Position numbers and translations under genes: made by a program
Part shown: one piece after another, positions 1-11,050 of the stretch
Layout of the letters: each line of letters starts with the position of its first letter
Position numbering within the stretch: the first letter of the stretch is position 1
Assembly (NCBI GenBank): GCA_951799445.1
Contig: OX637292.1
Span: 20,773,296-20,837,295, forward strand
Direction: 5' to 3'
Length of the DNA stretch: 64,000 nucleotides
Source: Pseudisothecium myosuroides
Taxonomy: Eukaryota; Streptophyta; Bryopsida; Hypnales; Lembophyllaceae
Notes under the pieces: generated by a model
The model's input: the letters and a program-made list of their open reading frames with translations, nothing else
Database searches by the model: none
Told to the model about the DNA's origin: nothing

Positions 1-672
1 TGAACATTTTTAACTTAAAATTTTTGCACTACAAAGTTTTGAGCTTTAAATCTTTAAGGTGGAGAATTGAGTTGAAAGTCTAGGGGAAAAAAAAAATATT
101 CAAAAAAACTTAATTATCATTCCTAAAAAAATTGTTAAGTAGAAGTAGGTACGAGATAGAAGGAAAATAAATAATATATTTTAGATGGAATTAAAATACA
201 CTAATCCCAATGGTGAGATTGTTCTAGCAAGTAAAATAAACAATGAGATTTTTTTTTTTTTTTTTAAATTGCAAAAACAGCATTCAGAAATGAATCCTAC
301 AAGTTATTTTTTTCAAGAAGATGCTCTAACTGCCCGAAAAACAAGAATGTCCATAACTTCCTCATAACAAATCCAAATGAAATGAATCAAAGCTTTCCGG
401 ATAGACAAAAATATAAACTATGAGAAAAAAATATTTTAAAAAAAAATTAAAAATTTTGCAAATTTTTTTTGCTGCCCCCCATCCCCACGCATTCCAAGAA
501 ATGGCATAACTGTTGTTCCCAGGCACTAATTGTGAAAAAAATTATGTCCCCATGTAGGTCTTTCCATTCTCCACTTCCATTAAATTTTCAGAAAATATTA
601 CAAACGTGGTTGCAAAAAGGTACATGACCGAAATCACATTTGTCCCCCAAAGGGACAATGGGCTTTTAGGGG
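1..672 (+). mobile_element. TTAA-flanked DNA transposon, family A, left end cut by window
   Basis: This is the right-hand two thirds of a non-coding repeat that recurs at 25313-26224, 29196-30114 and 33443-34370. Shared landmarks are a stretch on 'tagaagtaggtac' (about 140-155), a block at 293-415 and the terminal GGGCTTTTAGGGG followed by TTAA at 673-676. The left terminus lies outside the window. No coding capacity is seen, so it is non-autonomous. Confidence 0.75.
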
Positions 673-676
673 TTAA

Positions 677-2017
677 TGCCAATGACCCTTGTGTATAGTA
701 CATGAATTGCGTACCCAGGGTATTAGTATTGTGGCCTACACTAATTAAATTAATCCTTAAATGACTAGCATAGGAAGCCCACATTGCACATTTCGTTTTT
801 TGAACAACCCTTATAATGTCAAAAAAGATTTTTTTGAAATGATTTTTAAGAGAATGTGGATTATAATATTAACTTTTTAGCATGCTAATCTTGAGTAAAT
901 AGTTGTAAAATTGTGAAGTAAGGTGTGTTTTATTGTCTCAATTTAGGGAGTTGATTCAAAATATTCAATCATAACATAATAGAGCCAATCCATTGAAGTA
1001 TATTGTTAGAAACTTCTGAAGTGTAATACCTCACTAATAATAAGATATTTACTTTAATACTTTGTGAAGAAAGTTTTCTACATCACTTTGCAAGTCAAAG
1101 TTCATCTTAATTTGAAAAAAATTCTAGAAAAATGGATATGTGACTGTACACTGTGCACTTTGGATATGTACATTGTGCACGGCAATTATTTCCTCTTTTG
1201 AGCACAAATAAATAAAACTCTTTAATATGATAAATTGTTGTTTTTCATGAAAAGCAAACAAGAATAACAAAAGGGGGTACATGTGTCATTATCATATTGG
1301 TTGTAAAACTTTTACAAAAAATTTGCAAGGAATACACAAGTCATTTTTATATTGGATATAAAACTCTTACATTCAAAAATTTTGCAATCGCCCAATTTAA
1401 AATGCTTAAAATCACGCAAATAGCATTTTGTGCCTCTAGGAAAACTGCTACACTGCTCTTACACCAGAGTTTCTACATCACAACCTCTTTGACTGCCAAT
1501 TGCTCAATCTTGTTGCAATGTACTAAAACCATAGAATCTAAGAAAAAGATCTTTACTTCTAGGTGAGGAGAACAAAAGAAGGAAGCAACAATAACTTACT
1601 TCTATAAAATTTTGACCCGTTGCAGTAACTTGCAATCACCCACGACAATGTCACATTCATACCATTGCCAAGTATACGAGAAGTGAACCATAACAATAAA
1701 TTTTCTTGTCTCTAGGATGAGACTCAGAAAGAATTCACATTCAAACACCTTCATTGTCACCATGACTCCAAGCACATTCCCAATCACAGAAAGTACTTGG
1801 AAAGAAATCCCCACACCCTAACCCCACCAAATCACCTACCAAATTTGCCTCGCAAAGAGATCACCCTCAAACTGTCTCTAGTTGAAGACAAAACACATTT
1901 GTTTGCTCACTCGTTTGCTGTTCAAAGGATCATGTGGGCACGCATCAAAAAGTGCGTAAACCACTCCCAAGAAATGCGCCGTTCATTTCCATGGAGGCTT
2001 CTGGGGTGCAATGTATA
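677..2017. other. Intergenic stretch, no gene seen
   Basis: AT-rich DNA with only short spurious open frames. No conserved protein motif, splice-consistent exon series or RNA gene was recognised. Confidence 0.5.
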
Positions 2018-2273
2018 GGGCAATGCCTATACGAGGCCGTAATACCCAATTATGCGGGCAAATCCGCGTAATCAAGCATTACAAATTTTCCATCCAACTA
2101 CAATTTCTCATCCATTTGTTTTCATCCAACTTCGATGTTTTTTGCTCGTGGTTTATGCCAGCCAATGCCCCTCGTCGTCAGGGATTCTTCGAATTAAAAT
2201 GCCTCCTTGTCAGGCTCAGTCCTCCTCGTTGGCATTTTAATTCGCAGAATCCTCAACAACGAGGGCATTGCCC
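2018..2273 (-). repeat. Hairpin repeat family, copy 2
   Basis: About 256 bp ending in GGGCAATGCC and its complement. The segment 2161-2273 folds into a long imperfect hairpin (arms around GAATTAAAATGCC and GGCATTTTAATTC). The remaining part carries GTAATC/GATTACG-like words. Its reverse complement is collinear with 9249-9461, so both belong to one dispersed non-coding family. No clean target-site duplication was found. Confidence 0.65.
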
Positions 2274-2498
2274 TTTATTAAAACGTGCAAAGATTATTCA
2301 AAACCTGCAATTGGAAACATTCAAGAGGCCAATTTTGCTCTTCAATCAAATACACAATCAAAACAGTGATTACAAATCAATCATTGACCTGATGATGCGC
2401 ACAATTTCGCCTGCCCACACACGCAGCAAACACGCACGGGGGCGAACTCTCTCTAGAACTCCCGGACCGAACATGGAGGATTTGGAGTTTCTCGGGGA

Positions 2499-2876
2499 TC
2501 TCATGGAATAGTCAAGTATTTGCTTAGCATTCTTGGCCTTTGGACTTTACCCAAAGTGTGCTTTGGAATGCACTCCTAGACTCTGGGCACGCCGCTCAAC
2601 TTAAGGCCCAACTTGGGGCTCGCCGTCGACCTCAAGATAGTGTTAAAATTTGGACCAAGTTTGATAGTATTTGGCTTCAATCTTCTATTATTGCTAGTAG
2701 GTTAGGTGCTAGCATCTATTGGAATAAGAGGGGCCCTCCTTGTAACTTCATCTAGGCCTCATTTTTCACTTTCCTCTTGGCTCTTATCTCTTCATTGTCC
2801 ATCCTTTGTGGCTTGGTTGTTTTGTATTGGGTTTCTTTTTTTAATGCAATGATTCTTTCCATTTGTTCAAAAAAAA
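2499..2876 (+). mobile_element. 5'-truncated LINE 3' end with target-site duplication
   Basis: A 378-bp insert ending in a short poly(A) run and bracketed by the 13-bp direct repeat AGTTTCTCGGGGA (2486-2498 and 2877-2889). It has a short open end (2540-2755, ending CNFI-stop) and a T-rich 3' UTR before the A run. Truncation, poly(A) tail and target-site duplication are the marks of target-primed reverse transcription. The longer element at 8572-10372 has the same architecture, but close sequence identity between the two was not established. Confidence 0.75.
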
Positions 2877-3081
2877 AGTTTCTCGGGGAGCAAATTTTTG
2901 GCAGGGGTTTCAAATTGGTGAAATTTTTTTTTTTTAATCAACAACAAAGGGATGAGTTTCAGTTTATTCAATTCCAGATCAATGGTGCAGAATTCTTCAA
3001 AATCAATTGAGTTCCGGGTAAGGCAAGGGCAGGCCTCTTTTCACCTCATTGCTCATTGTGACTCACAACTTTTGCAACATA

Positions 3082-3212
3082 GCATTCAGTAACATCTATA
3101 GTGATGGTGTGCCTCTACATCCTCCACTTGTCTAATTCATCAATAGCTATTGATGAAGCATTGTTGGGGTGTGGAATATACCACACCATCACCATAGAGC
3201 TACTGAATATTA
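3082..3212. repeat. Small foldback (inverted repeat)
   Basis: ATTCAGTAACATCTATAGTG near 3085 pairs with the complement of CACCATAGAGCTACTGAAT near 3190 across a loop of about 65 bp. It is probably a degraded MITE or foldback, 0.7 kb upstream of the enkurin start. Confidence 0.5.
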
Positions 3213-3929
3213 TGAAGGTGAAAAATGATGTCTAAATTTTTTCACATGCCATAATTTATTTTCTCAAAAAATCTCAAAATCTACATCCGCCTTCCTCCCA
3301 AGGACTCTTAGGGATTGATACACCGGTGAATAAGCGCCTTCCACATGTCAAAACAATGAACACATGTCAAGAGCCCATTTGTTCTCCACGGCAGTGCAAT
3401 TAGAGAGGGACGAACATAACGAAAATCTGCCCTCAACGGATGGCATTCATTCATTCATCCAAGGAGCCACAAAGCCACTGACTCATAGACCCCTATCCGA
3501 AGAAAGACGAAGAAGCAGAGCAGTTCCAAGGAACTAGGTTATGGCATCCAGTAGGTTAAGGCATTCATGCTTATCCCTTGCGTGTTTTGCGACGATCTGC
3601 GTGAGCGCCAGAGTACGAAGCTTCCATTGATCCATTGCCGAATTTGCAGTGGAAAAACACTTCGGTATACCGGATTTCCTCTTGGATCAGCATTCCACGA
3701 AGAAGAAGGCAAACTCTAATTCCCTGGTGCCAAAATTGCACCTGCTCATCTTGGGAGACTTTGAGTATGGACTGCAGAATGGAGAATCATGAGCTATGGT
3801 TACTTGCAGAAAGCGGGACACTCATGGCAGCCTTCCACGAGGTGAAACGGCATTGTGCATGCGGCATGTTGAAGCGGACTTATTGATATGAAGTGATCGG
3901 ACGGAATTTTATTTGAAAAGAAGGATATC

Positions 3930-6386
3930 ATGTGGGAGTCGAAGGAGAGCGTGTACAATGTGATCAAGCCTCCGCCGAAGAAGAAGCCGAGGACGCCACC
4001 TCGAGCTCCTGACAATGCGCCGGTGCGGACCGAACCAGTTTCTTAAATGTTCACGCTTTAATTTTGCATTTATGTCTTTGGTTTGGTTGAGATGGATAAG
4101 AAATTAGTCGGGCGAGTGTCGAGAGTCTGGTTTGTGTGTTGCGCTTTTTGGATGTCGCTTCAATGTGAGGTAGGTAGCATCACTTTTGCTTTTGAGCATA
4201 GTTCCTGATATTTGAGCATTAAAATTTTATAATTATGCTCTTGTTGGCGAATGAGGGAGGATTCCAACGCTGCAGAGAATGCGTTACTTGGATACCGTAT
4301 GAAATAGTTATGAAGGGTTAAAGTTTTAGTGATCGATGTTCTCAGATTGCTTCTGCAACAATAGGTTTGTATTGATTAAGGAGATGAATGCAAAGCAGCT
4401 GAGCATTATTTTGATGAAGTGGTGCTGTTGAATTCGGGCGTCCCTACCTAACATTGCAGAGATTTGCGCAGCTTCTTTGCTAAGAGTCCAGCATGGATTG
4501 AGACTGTGAAGCTTCAGCCTGTGTTGATAGGATACTGAGAGATTATTGTGATAGACTGTCAGTTGAGAATCGAAATAGATTGGTTGGTAGGTACTGAAAT
4601 TGAGAGGCGTGCCGGTATTTTGAATGGCGGTGTGCTCAAACAGTGATTTTGAATGGCGGTGTGGTCACTGCTCGACAGTGATTTGGCTGTGTGTTTCTTG
4701 AGGTAGTGGGACATGAGAATTGAAGCAAAAGTAGGATGCAATTTGACAAATGGAAGAAAATTGAGGACTGGTTGGAGATTGTGCAGAAGCCAGTGACGAT
4801 TCGGAATTTGCTATGGAAAATGAATAACAATTTGCATTTACGAGAGGCGGCCACCTTCGGGTACCTTCCAGGCTCTGCGAAACCTCGGCCGAGCAAGTTC
4901 CTCCTGAAGCACTCCAAGGAACGTGGGCTTGAGCCCCTCAGACGTACCACATCTTGACCCTTGCCATTCAATTTGACATCAATTTGAAGATCAGATATCA
5001 TGTTGCATCGTGGTTTTGAGGAGTATGCAGCAATTCCTATGCGTTAACAAATCAATGAAATTGAAGGATTATGATTTCTAATTGCAATGTAACAGAGAGC
5101 TTTTTCGTGACGAACTGTTGCAGGTTGTAGAAATGGAGGTGGCTCTGTATCTGACCGATGCATGTCGAAGAAACCACCTCTTCCAGATTTGGCACAGCAT
5201 CCTCCTGTAGGCCTTTGTAACTTATTCTGCTTGAATTTCCTTCTCGGGCATTGTTTCCCTTTTTCTTTTGGTTATTGAGGAGAATCGTCTATGAACGTAA
5301 AAATCCTTAATAAACGAAGTCGATGTGTCAGAGTAGTGCTTTTACTAGTAATCATTTACGGTTTAATAAAACCACTAATATATTGAAATCACTAATTCTG
5401 TAAGTACCCGATGCATTCAGAAATTCGGACTCAGAAGCAACACAAACTATATCACAGAGAATGCGGTCATGGTGATTAGAGCAAGTAAGTTGATTTTCTT
5501 TTATTAGCGAATGATATTTATTTTCATGTTGTTATAACATCTGCAACTGTATAATATCTGCGAATATCTGCCATGTGTTTGGCAATTTGAAAAAAAATCA
5601 GAATCGAAATTTCTTTTTTGGAGGGCAGAGCCCAACAATTCCCACTGTCCAAAGAAGGAAAAGTTTTTCAGTGAGCAGCAAGGCTTTGGAAGGATACCAA
5701 TGTACCTTGTGAAGAGAAAGAATGAGGTGGCTAAGAAAGTGGCAAAGGACAATCCTGAGAACCACGCCAAGTGCCTACATCCAGGCACTCGCAGGTCATG
5801 AACAAATGCCAGTAACTCTGCATATTTAATCTGTAAAAGCAAAGAGGTTTCTCCTAGCAAAATGAAACTCAAGCAAACGTGTCTTGTAAGTAATGTGCGG
5901 GTCATGGCTATGTAGAATTCGTTTTGGTGTTTCGCGAATGGTCGTTCACTGGAACCTGTACTAATCATGCTTTTGTTTATATACTGATGTCACAATAAGT
6001 GCCAAACCCACAGGCTAGACAACGAGGAAAAGCAAACACTTATTAATGGTCTGAAGATCAAGTGGGCTCTTGTGAATGCTGAATACCAAAGGCTTCCCTT
6101 CATTGCTGATACTGACGCACAAAAGAATCGGCAGAACAGGTCCTTCAAAGCTCCTCCATCAAGACCCTAATCTATAGCATGTTCCTGAAGTCTAAATTAG
6201 CTGTTGCATGGGAAAAGTGGTAAAACTCAAAACATCAAATTAAGGTGATATAAACAGTCTGCGACTCTCTTGTGCAGATATGAGGAAGAGCTTGAGAATC
6301 TGCAGAGGGACATCTCTCTGCTGTCCAGAAAGTTAGTCCTGGTATCAGAAGGTGGTCCATCCCAAATCAAACCGTCTGTAATGTAA
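3930..6386 (+). CDS. ENKUR: Enkurin-domain axonemal protein
   Basis: Seven exons fit with consistent phases: 3930-4037, 4847-4943, 5124-5206, 5421-5484, 5629-5794, 6014-6139 and 6278-6386. They give 250 codons; animal enkurin has about 256. Landmarks follow enkurin order: N-terminal ESVYNVI followed by a Pro/Lys-rich PPR stretch (residues about 6-30), PSKFLLKHSKERGLEP (about 50-65), KKPPLPDL (about 86-93), NYITENAVMVI (about 105-115), YLVKRKNEV (about 142-150) and the C-terminal enkurin domain with LINGLKIKWALVNAEYQRLP, then a helical EEELENLQRDISLLSRK tail. Enkurin is known as a calmodulin- and TRPC-binding protein of sperm and a component of ciliary doublet microtubules. In plants it would act in flagellated sperm. 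ATG 3930 was chosen because it directly precedes the conserved N-terminus. No disabling lesion was seen. Confidence 0.88.
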
Positions 6387-6845
6387 GTGCTGGTTCCCGA
6401 AGCGTTGAGTGTGCAGCACTGAAGTTTGTAATCTTAAATTTGCCTTGGAACCGACGCACCTGAGCATGGATTGATCAACGCAATCGTCAAATTCGATCAA
6501 CTTTCACAGGTGAGCATTTGTAAGTTACCAGGAGACGGGGAAGAAAAATCAATGCTGTGCAATGTCTTGTGCACGGATTAAAATATTTAATCAGTATCCT
6601 CAATCAGGAAAAAATTTCCTGTCAATTCTTGGTTCATTATCATGCACCATATGTTCACAATTAGGTGAATGAATAAAATGTGAAAATGTTGACAGAAATG
6701 ACTACAAAAATAATTTGATGATAAACTTTGACATGAGCTCCAAGAATCTGGTTGGGGCTATTAACTTGAAATTTTTTTGCATAAGTTTCTTGGTTTGTTG
6801 GTTGTTATTTAAATGACCTATTGTCGGAAGTCTCCAAATGCTATA
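6387..6845. other. Downstream flank of the enkurin gene
   Basis: Probably 3' UTR followed by intergenic AT-rich DNA. Nothing else was recognised. Confidence 0.4.
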
Positions 6846-7127
6846 CGGTAACTACACCTAAAATCGACCAGTTAAGCATTCAGCATGGTTCCCATTATTA
6901 TATTGACAAACTTTTTGTACGGTCTTGTTGGTAGTCAAAAGGGGATTCTAGATTCTCTTAGAATGCATTTTTTGGACACCATATGAATAAGCTATGAATA
7001 TTCAAAGTGCTGAAACTAGGTGTTTCTAAAATCGACCCTAGACTCTCATGAATAGTGGGAGTACATTTTAGGCAAGAATTTGTAGGGGTCGGTTTTAGAA
7101 AGGGGACAAAATTAGATGTAGTTACCT
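6846..7127 (+). mobile_element. TA-flanked MITE (GGTAACTACACC family)
   Basis: A 282-bp element with terminal inverted repeats GGTAACTACACCTAAAATCG (left) and the complement of a matching right end (…ATGTAGTTACCT), flanked by TA at 6844-6845 and 7128-7129. The TA target suggests a Tc1/mariner-type origin (inference). Two more copies, joined head to head, form the foldback at 53563-54119, and diverged relatives lie near 24.5 and 25.0 kb. Confidence 0.7.
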
Positions 7128-7311
7128 TAACTATCCATTGGCTAGATGGTGAGTGCTTCAAAAAGTGCATGTCATCCATTTATTTTTCATTGAGGTAGAT
7201 TCAAGAAAAATCATGTATAGTATTTTTGAGGGATAATGAAGAAAAATGCTTGGATTGAGTAGAATATATTTTTGATGACTTGTACCAAAAACTCACAACA
7301 ATTTTGATTAA

Positions 7312-8490
7312 CTCCTAAAGTTCTGAACTATTTTTTCACCAAAAACTTTTCAAAATTGTCATTTGTACTACAAGTACCAAATTCAAGAAACAAAACCTTT
7401 TTGGCACATGTAGCTACAGGCTCTTGCACTAGAGAGGATTGCAAAAATGTGGAAAAAGTTTCAGAAATTTCCAGATCATGGATTGGAAGATATTAGCCCC
7501 AATGGCCCAAGTATGAGGGCCCAAATGCGACTTTGGATAGGCTCATACAATCTCAATATTCATTGTAATTTTTTGAAACTTTTTGTGAAGTTAAACACAT
7601 AAGCTTCCAAGGAATGTAATTTTAATTTCAATTGGTGCCTAGGAGCAAGCGTTATGGCACAATAAGCTAAAAACGGAGGTCAATAGGTAGCACAAAAAAA
7701 TCACAAAAAGTCAAAATAATTATAAAAAAAAATTTAGAACATTAAGTTTTTTTTACATGTATGGCCAATTTCATTAAAATGGCAGTATTCCGTTAATTTG
7801 GCACTTTTAGCAATTCAAACCGTAGAATCTGAATTGTTTTTCCTACGCTTGAATCTATACTCGTACTAATTTTCTGAAATCTATATCAATCGTAGATTTT
7901 TCAAACCGGGAGGTCTGATATCTATATCGCTCCTAGATTTTTTAAATCTATAATTGACCTAGATGTTAGCAATGTAAACTTGTCGTGGATGTCACAATCT
8001 GAAAATGGCACATGGAATACCACCATTTTAATGAAATTGACATTATGTGAAGCTTTGATTCATTCTATTTTGACTAGTGATGAGATTGTTGTGAACAATC
8101 TTGTTTTTGGGGCAATCTAAGCATCTTCAAAAAACAACAACTTATAGGGTTCATTTTTTAATGCAATTTTCAAAAGAAATTGTTTGATAGGTTAATTATG
8201 CTTGCTAGAATAATCTCACCATTGGAATTCTTGTGTTTCAATATCACCTTAGAGCTATAATTATTAACATTTTAGTTTTTTGTTCAATTTTAGACCTACT
8301 TCTATTTAACAATTTTTTAAAGAATGAAAATCAAGTGTTTAAAAAAAAATATATTTCCTAGACTTTCAACTCAATTCTTCAATATGTAAAATATTAAATT
8401 CAAAGTTTGCAGTGCAAAATTTTTCCACAAATGGAGGTCAAAGTCATCAGAAATTGCAAGACAACATTGAAAAAAATAAAAATTCCAACT
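7312..8490. repeat. Rearranged family A repeat
   Basis: TTAA at 7308-7311 followed by CTCCTAAAG matches the left end of family A, and similarity continues to about 7500. From about 8090 to 8490 the sequence is family A in the opposite orientation (complement of the parts seen at 1-240 and 30300-30450). Between them lies the MITE at 7762-8042. The arrangement implies inversion or two insertions of the same family. Confidence 0.6.
7762..8042. mobile_element. MITE with long terminal inverted repeats, nested in a family A repeat
   Basis: The left end TGGCCAATTTCATTAAAATG pairs with the right end (…ATTTTAATGAAATTGACA), and the match continues inward through GTATTCC. It is about 281 bp. The target-site duplication is unclear. 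It is non-coding. Confidence 0.65.
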
Positions 8491-8571
8491 CTAAATTCGA
8501 CACCTACTGAAATAGCTAAGCTTAGGTTTTCCATGCATTGTGTGAGGGAGGGAATGAAAGTCTTCTGAAAT

Positions 8572-10372
8572 GGCTGGTTCGAGGCAGGGGAGGCCAGAAC
8601 CCCCAGCATTGTGCTTCAGGCTCCATCGGGGATCACAGCCCGGATAGGCAGCCCGGATGCCCCCTGGCCATCTTCGTGGAGCAAGAAGGGGTTTAGGGCC
8701 TCCTTACATGTATCGGTGGGTGGGAGGAGTCACCAGGGTCGAAATATAGAAACCACTTTTATGCTGCTTCTCCAATGTATTCTATACCGATATCGGTAGA
8801 ACTCTCTCTCCTCCTTCCACGCTTACCGATCATCGGTAACACTGTTCTTGTCTTCTAGTTGCTTTCCTTGCCTACCGGGCTCACATGTAAGCTGGCCCTT
8901 ACTGTTCTCCCAAAGGCCTGCATCCTCCAAGCCATCCCCAGCAATGATAGAGCAGTTGGGAACCATGGCACAACTGGCTGCTTTCATAGAATTAGAGTGG
9001 CCCAGATCCTTCGAGGGCCCAATAAAATTCCAGTAAGTCTCTATTATGGGCGGATTGACCAGCTAAAGTGGGATCCTGGAAGGTTTGAATGGAATGCAGA
9101 CGGAGCGAACATACCTCTAATGGAATACACAGCGAGCCTAGGCCGGAATTTGCTCAGGCGCGGCCATGTGGTGCCCAATCTGGTAGAGAGAAAATGGGGA
9201 GGTATGCTGCCCGGCGATTTTCAACTGAAATGGAAGACCGTTTGTATAGGGCAATGCCCGAGGAGGAGGGGATTGCGGGAAACAAAGGGCCGACGAGGAG
9301 GCCGTTTGTTTCCCGCAATCCCCGACTATGAGAGGCAATTGCCCGACGTAAACCAGGGGCGGGAATCAAGCTTGGATGAAATGGCAGCAGGAATGAGAAA
9401 TTTGGATGAAGAATCCGTAATCCCCGCATACGCAGTTTTGCCCGCGTAATCATGGATTACGTACCAAAACCCGCCCCGCAAATGCATGGGAGGATTCCTA
9501 GCCATGGTTTACGGCCCAAGGAGCGCATCAGGAAAGAAGCAGGACTACTCTGGCTCATTTGGCACAAGGCGGTGGCAGTAAATCATTGGCGAGGGAGAAT
9601 TGACGACTCAGTTGATACACTGTGCCCAATTTGCCCAAGGCGTTCAGAGGAAACAATTCTGCATCGCTTTTGGGAGTGTTATTCAGCCCACCTTGCTTGG
9701 CAATGGGCCATCCATATCCTCAACGCACGACTAGAAGGGAGAGATGCTCAAGGGCCTTGGCGCCCACTAACCTGGAGGCAGGGAATCTTTTCGGTAAGCA
9801 TCCCCGCAAGTTTAATCAGATTAAGAGAATTTGGCTCGAGATTCGAACGAGTGTTCTGTGAACCCTGTGGATTCAACGAAATGAGAAGGTCTTCAACGAT
9901 CAAAGGTGGACAGCCGACAGACTATTGCAGCGCATTTGGGATTGTCTTTTGGACTATGGGCGTCTTGAATGGGCCAACATCTGCAGCAAGAAGGTCCGCT
10001 CGCCTGAAGTCCGACTTAGCCTGAGAGACTCTTTCATCAAGAGACGCTGTCAGTTTGAGTTCTTCGCGGTCATGGAGGCGGGTCAGCCCCGGTGGGCTCC
10101 CACTGGTCCGACCCAGGGATTCATCTTCCAGCCTCCTTGAACTTCCTCGACGTGGCGGATTTGGAGGGTGGTCTTCTGCCGGCCGTGAGAGGCCCCCGGC
10201 CTCTCACTGCGCTGCGTCCCCGGGCCCGCTTCTGTTTGCTGCGGTCGTGTTACTGTTTGTGGTCTGTTGTTTGTCTGTCTCGTTGTTTGTCCCCCAGGCC
10301 ACCTGTGGCTGGGGTCTTGGCTTATTTTTCTTTTGCGATGAAATTCCGTTTCATTTGTTTCAAAAAAAAAAA
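8572..10372 (+). mobile_element. 5'-truncated LINE with reverse-transcriptase zinc-binding (zf-RVT) region
   Basis: Bracketed by the 15-bp direct repeat AAAGTCTTCTGAAAT (8557-8571 and 10373-10387), with a poly(A) tail just before the second copy. The only coding remnant is the LINE ORF2 C-terminus: the linker (about 8985-9240, ending near LVERKWGGMLPGDF), then from about 9520 the zf-RVT block with GLLWLIWHKAVAVNHWR and CPIC…ETILHRFWEC. After about 9790 the reading frame shifts twice, through RIWLEIRTSVL (about 9825) to the end at 10140 (…FIFQPP). The polymerase and endonuclease domains are missing, so the copy is dead. The hairpin repeat 9249-9461 interrupts the coding remnant. Confidence 0.85.
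9249..9461 (+). repeat. Hairpin repeat family, copy 1, nested in a LINE
   Basis: Starts with GGGCAATGCCCGAGGAGG. The segment 9249-9344 folds back on itself (GGGGATTGCGGGAAACAAA against its complement). Then follows a tail with CGTAATC…GCCCGCGTAATC…GATTACG. It is collinear with the reverse complement of 2018-2273. It lies inside the coding remnant of the LINE, so it inserted after the LINE or was carried by it. Confidence 0.65.
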
Positions 10373-10387
10373 AAAGTCTTCTGAAAT

Positions 10388-10901
10388 CACAACAACCCGC
10401 TTACTGGTGTCAGGGTCGGGAATTGGGGTCGTGATTCTGACCTGGGACTTGGAAATTGTACCCAGCTGTGGACGCGCCGGAGATCGTGGTTTGAATTTAC
10501 TCTGACGCCAGACTTTGTGTCCTCACGAATCGTACTGCAATTTAGGAGGTAGATAACATTATATAACAGGCAATGGTCCTTTCCATTCTAGGAACAGATA
10601 TCTGGGCAGGAGGGATTTACCAGTTAACTCAAGGATTGGGATGGGCTGAGGAGCCATGTAAGACAATTTTGTTCACTGTAAGGGTCCTCTTTTCAAGGAT
10701 GCAAAAGGAACCCCTACTTAGTTGGTAAACAATGCTATGAATTTATTTATTGTATCCTGTTAGTGCGACCCACACTATTGTCTACCGTCATTCTTCTACT
10801 GTAGTTAATTTAGTCTGGGTGTCTGCCAAGAAGTAGCATCCATGACAGGGATTACAGTCGAGCCCCCTGACTCAATGGGTACCAATAGCAGGCTTGTTTT
10901 T
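10388..10901. other. Intergenic stretch, nothing recognised
   Basis: No exon series, repeat pairing or RNA gene was seen between the LINE and the 39-bp tandem repeat. Confidence 0.4.
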
Positions 10902-11050
10902 CATCAGATCTGAAGTGTCTGTAACGCAGTTGTCATCAATCATCAGACCTGAAGTGTCTGTAACCCAGTTGTCATCAATCATCCGATCTGAAGTGTCTGT
11001 AACCCAGTTGTCATCAATCGTCAGACTTGAAGTGTCTGTAACCCAGTGTA
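10902..11050 (+). repeat. 39-bp tandem repeat, nearly four copies
   Basis: The word TGAAGTGTCTGTAAC recurs at 10911, 10950, 10989 and 11028, exactly 39 bp apart, within units that also hold CAGTTGTCATCAATC. The array ends about 140 bp before the start codon of the receptor-kinase pseudogene, so it sits in its former promoter. Confidence 0.9.

Noticed and set aside
5504..5968. 154-codon minus-strand frame
   Set aside because: Antisense shadow of enkurin exon 5 and its flanking introns.
8859..9449. 196-codon frame as a stand-alone gene
   Set aside because: Its middle matches the linker of LINE ORF2 and its end runs through the nested hairpin repeat.
10902..11050. Possible CRISPR-like array
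   Set aside because: Plain head-to-tail tandem repeat with no distinct spacers, in a plant nuclear context.
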